A stretch of 7,784 nt of DNA from Chloroflexota bacterium (GTDB taxonomy: Bacteria; Chloroflexota; Dehalococcoidia; SM23-28-2; RBG-16-64-32). Each line of letters begins with the position of its first letter. Positions within the stretch are counted from its first letter, which is position 1. Shown here in pieces: positions 6,471-7,784 of this stretch. The notes under the pieces are model-generated. The model did no database searches, was not told the DNA's origin, and saw only the letters and a list, made by a program, of their open reading frames with translations. The stretch lies in the NCBI GenBank assembly GCA_005880055.1, contig VBJS01000077.1, positions 1 to 7,784 on the forward strand. Reading direction: 5' to 3'. A program made the translations under genes and the position numbers.

Positions 6471-6801
6471 TCACCGCCGAGCGCCGATGGCCGCTTGGGG
6501 CGTCCCCACCACCATGTGCAGCAACTCGCCCGTAGAAGCGGAAAAAGCCTTCCTGGTCCGGTCCCACCTGGTGAATGTACACATGGTCGTATCCGGCTTC
6601 CACGTAACGCCGGATGCCGTCCAGGTGATTCTCCGGGTTCGGTCCACAGACAACAGCGCCGCCACCTGCTCTTCGCTGACGTTGGCCGCCGCCTACTCCC
6701 AGAAAGAACCGGCCGGGCAGCAGACAGGCAGTCGTAGCGGCGGCCTGCGCGATGATAGCCGGGTGGATACGCATGATTGAGCAGCTCGCTCCGGTTCCCC
6801 G
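6471..6801 (-). pseudogene. remnant of an F420-dependent LLM-class oxidoreductase
   Basis: Segments of a luciferase-like, F420-dependent oxidoreductase (the group close to F420-dependent glucose-6-phosphate dehydrogenase) are readable on the minus strand in two frames. Block 1 (about 6801-6691) reads GTGASCSIMRIHPAIIAQAA then LLPGRFFLGVG. Block 2 (about 6690-6658), in another frame, reads ANVSEEQVAA. Block 3 (6657-6529), back in the first frame, reads AVVCGPNPENHLDGIRRYVE then HVYIHQVGPDQEGFFRFYG. Block 4 (6527-6471) reads ELLHMVVGTPQAAIGARR and a stop. In intact members, of about 320 residues, block 1 lies roughly at residues 70-100 and blocks 2-4 near the C-terminus. The N-terminus and some 170 internal residues (my estimate from memory of the family) are therefore gone, and three frame changes are present. 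It cannot make an active enzyme. The ATG at 6774 is an internal Met of the old protein, not a start. Confidence 0.82.
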
Positions 6802-6817
6802 CTGCGTTGGGGCGTGA

Positions 6818-7784
6818 TCAGGGGTTTTCCCGGTCGAGGTCGATCAGCTGCAAATCAGGGTCATCAATCGTGCCGTCCAGGTTCCTATCCCACCGTCTAT
6901 CGTAATTCGCGGGGTCGAACCTTGAGACCGGAACGAGGTAATTGACGATATCGTTTATCGTCACCTTCATGTCGCCCGTATAGTCCGCATACGCAGGAGG
7001 GTTAACGATATCGATAGGGGGACAGGACTGCCCTTGGATACCGTTGACCTCTTGGCCAGCGGCCAGCGCGAAGAGCGGCAAGGACGGATAGAAGATGCTA
7101 CCCCAGCGGATGAAATACCAGGGGTGCGTCGTTCCGAGGCAATCGTTGTCGAAAGACTCCCCAGCCGGCCGGGAAGTTTCCTTGCTCTCGAAGACGAACC
7201 GGCTAGTCTGCAACCTGTTGTGACGGCTGATGATGAGCCCCAGGCCATCCAATCTCGGCCGGGCTGTCCACCTCGCAGTCATTATGATTCAAGTAAGTCA
7301 CCGCCTGTGTCGGCTCGCCCACCTTGAAGCAGTTCAGGTTGCCGAGAAGGCCTCGCGTCAGGTCGTGGATACGGTTGTAGGTGATAGCGAGAGGTCCCGT
7401 GGTGGGAGCAGCGAAGGCAATGCCGGTTCCGCAGCGGCTTACGTCGTTACCGCTGACAATTACTCCGTGCCCACCGCCTTCAGCCTGGATTCCATCATCC
7501 CAGCAGTTGCTGACCACGTTTCCGCTGATCATTGAGTCTTGGTCGAAGCCGCCATGCAAGGCGTATTCCTCGTCGCCACCGATGCCGTCCCAGCCTCCCC
7601 ACACTCTGTTGTTGATAATGCTGTGCCCGCCGCCCGATGGGCGGTTATCGTCCGACAATACGTAAATCCCGTCCCCGTAATTGCGCGGCGCGCCCAAGAT
7701 TGAGTTGCGCACGGTTAGGTGCCGGCAGTGGAAGCAGGCAATGCCGGCGCGGTTGTGGTCGGGAAGGTTCTGGCAGTTCCAGTT
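6818..7784 (-). pseudogene. right-handed beta-helix protein with dockerin-like C-terminus; frameshifted, 5' end off the window
   Basis: The first part is open from the window edge (NWNCQNLPDHNRAGIACFHC...) to a premature stop at 7203. It shows parallel beta-helix rungs such as GDGIYVLSDDN, HSIINNRVWGGWDGIGG, SMISGNVVSNCWDDGIQAEG and VIVSGNDVSRCGTGIAF, as in NosD- and pectate-lyase-like folds. At about 7247-7250 the sense continues in another frame (DGLGLIISRHNRLQTSRFVF) to the stop at 6818; one extra G in the TTGGATGG stretch explains it. About 321 residues are visible when joined. The end carries two EF-hand-type loops, DYTGDMKVTIND and DRNLDGTIDDPD, spaced like a dockerin or similar calcium-binding pair. 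The likely role is an extracellular or cell-surface carbohydrate-related or adhesion protein, but no catalytic residues can be assigned and any signal peptide is out of view. The shift may be a true mutation or a sequencing error. Confidence 0.8.

Noticed and set aside
6459..6502. A 7-bp inverted repeat (CGCCCCA/TGGGGCG) after the response regulator
   Set aside because: The loop is about 30 bases with no T run, and such short GC-rich repeats are common by chance. It is not convincing as a terminator.
6433..6780. A plus-strand open frame of 115 codons after the response regulator
   Set aside because: The opposite strand holds clear LLM-oxidoreductase blocks, so this frame is a shadow. It also overlaps the end of the regulator gene without a ribosome binding site.

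Overview
The window is a high-GC bacterial chromosome segment. Ribosome binding sites are mostly strong (AGGAGG-type) and the one tRNA gene encodes its own CCA end. I infer Chloroflexota, perhaps Dehalococcoidia-like. The clues are a 61-residue two-CxxC zinc-ribbon protein of a style I associate with that phylum, a remnant of an F420-dependent LLM-class oxidoreductase, a duplicated PRC-barrel protein and a beta-helix protein with a dockerin-like tail. None of these is diagnostic, and a deep actinobacterial lineage is also possible.

Layout, left to right. (1) 1-158, minus: the N-terminal part of an SRPBCC/START-like protein running off the left edge, with a clear sigma-70-type promoter at 189-218. 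(2) 354-428, plus: tRNA-Gly(GCC) with a perfect TATAAT box just upstream, followed by an imperfect terminator-like inverted repeat. (3) 523-1506, plus: a stand-alone PEP-synthase/PPDK-type ATP-grasp domain that stops where the full-length enzyme would continue into its phosphohistidine domain. (4) 1553-2644, minus: a zinc-ribbon gene followed by a double PRC-barrel gene, separated by a strong inverted repeat just upstream of the second gene's ribosome binding site. (5) 2645-2799: a divergent intergenic region with a 15-bp imperfect direct repeat whose copies lie 60 bp apart. (6) 2800-6452, plus: a soluble four-PAS plus GAF histidine kinase overlapping by a few bases an OmpR/KdpE-type response regulator. 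These form one translationally coupled two-component operon. (7) 6471-6801, minus: a wrecked F420-dependent LLM oxidoreductase gene that has lost its start and a large internal segment and carries several frameshifts. (8) 6818-7784, minus: a right-handed beta-helix protein with a C-terminal pair of EF-hand/dockerin-like loops, interrupted by one frameshift near 7250 and running off the right edge.

The best-supported functional unit is the two-component operon: cytosolic PAS/GAF sensing, phosphotransfer from His761 to Asp55, and DNA binding by a winged helix. The divergent zinc-ribbon/PRC-barrel pair shares its control region and could be a target, but that is inference. The right end (6471-7784) shows gene decay or assembly error. 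I did not find a clearly new multi-gene system. The less ordinary items are the isolated ATP-grasp domain, the intercistronic hairpin, the spaced repeats at the kinase start and the decayed genes at the right end.
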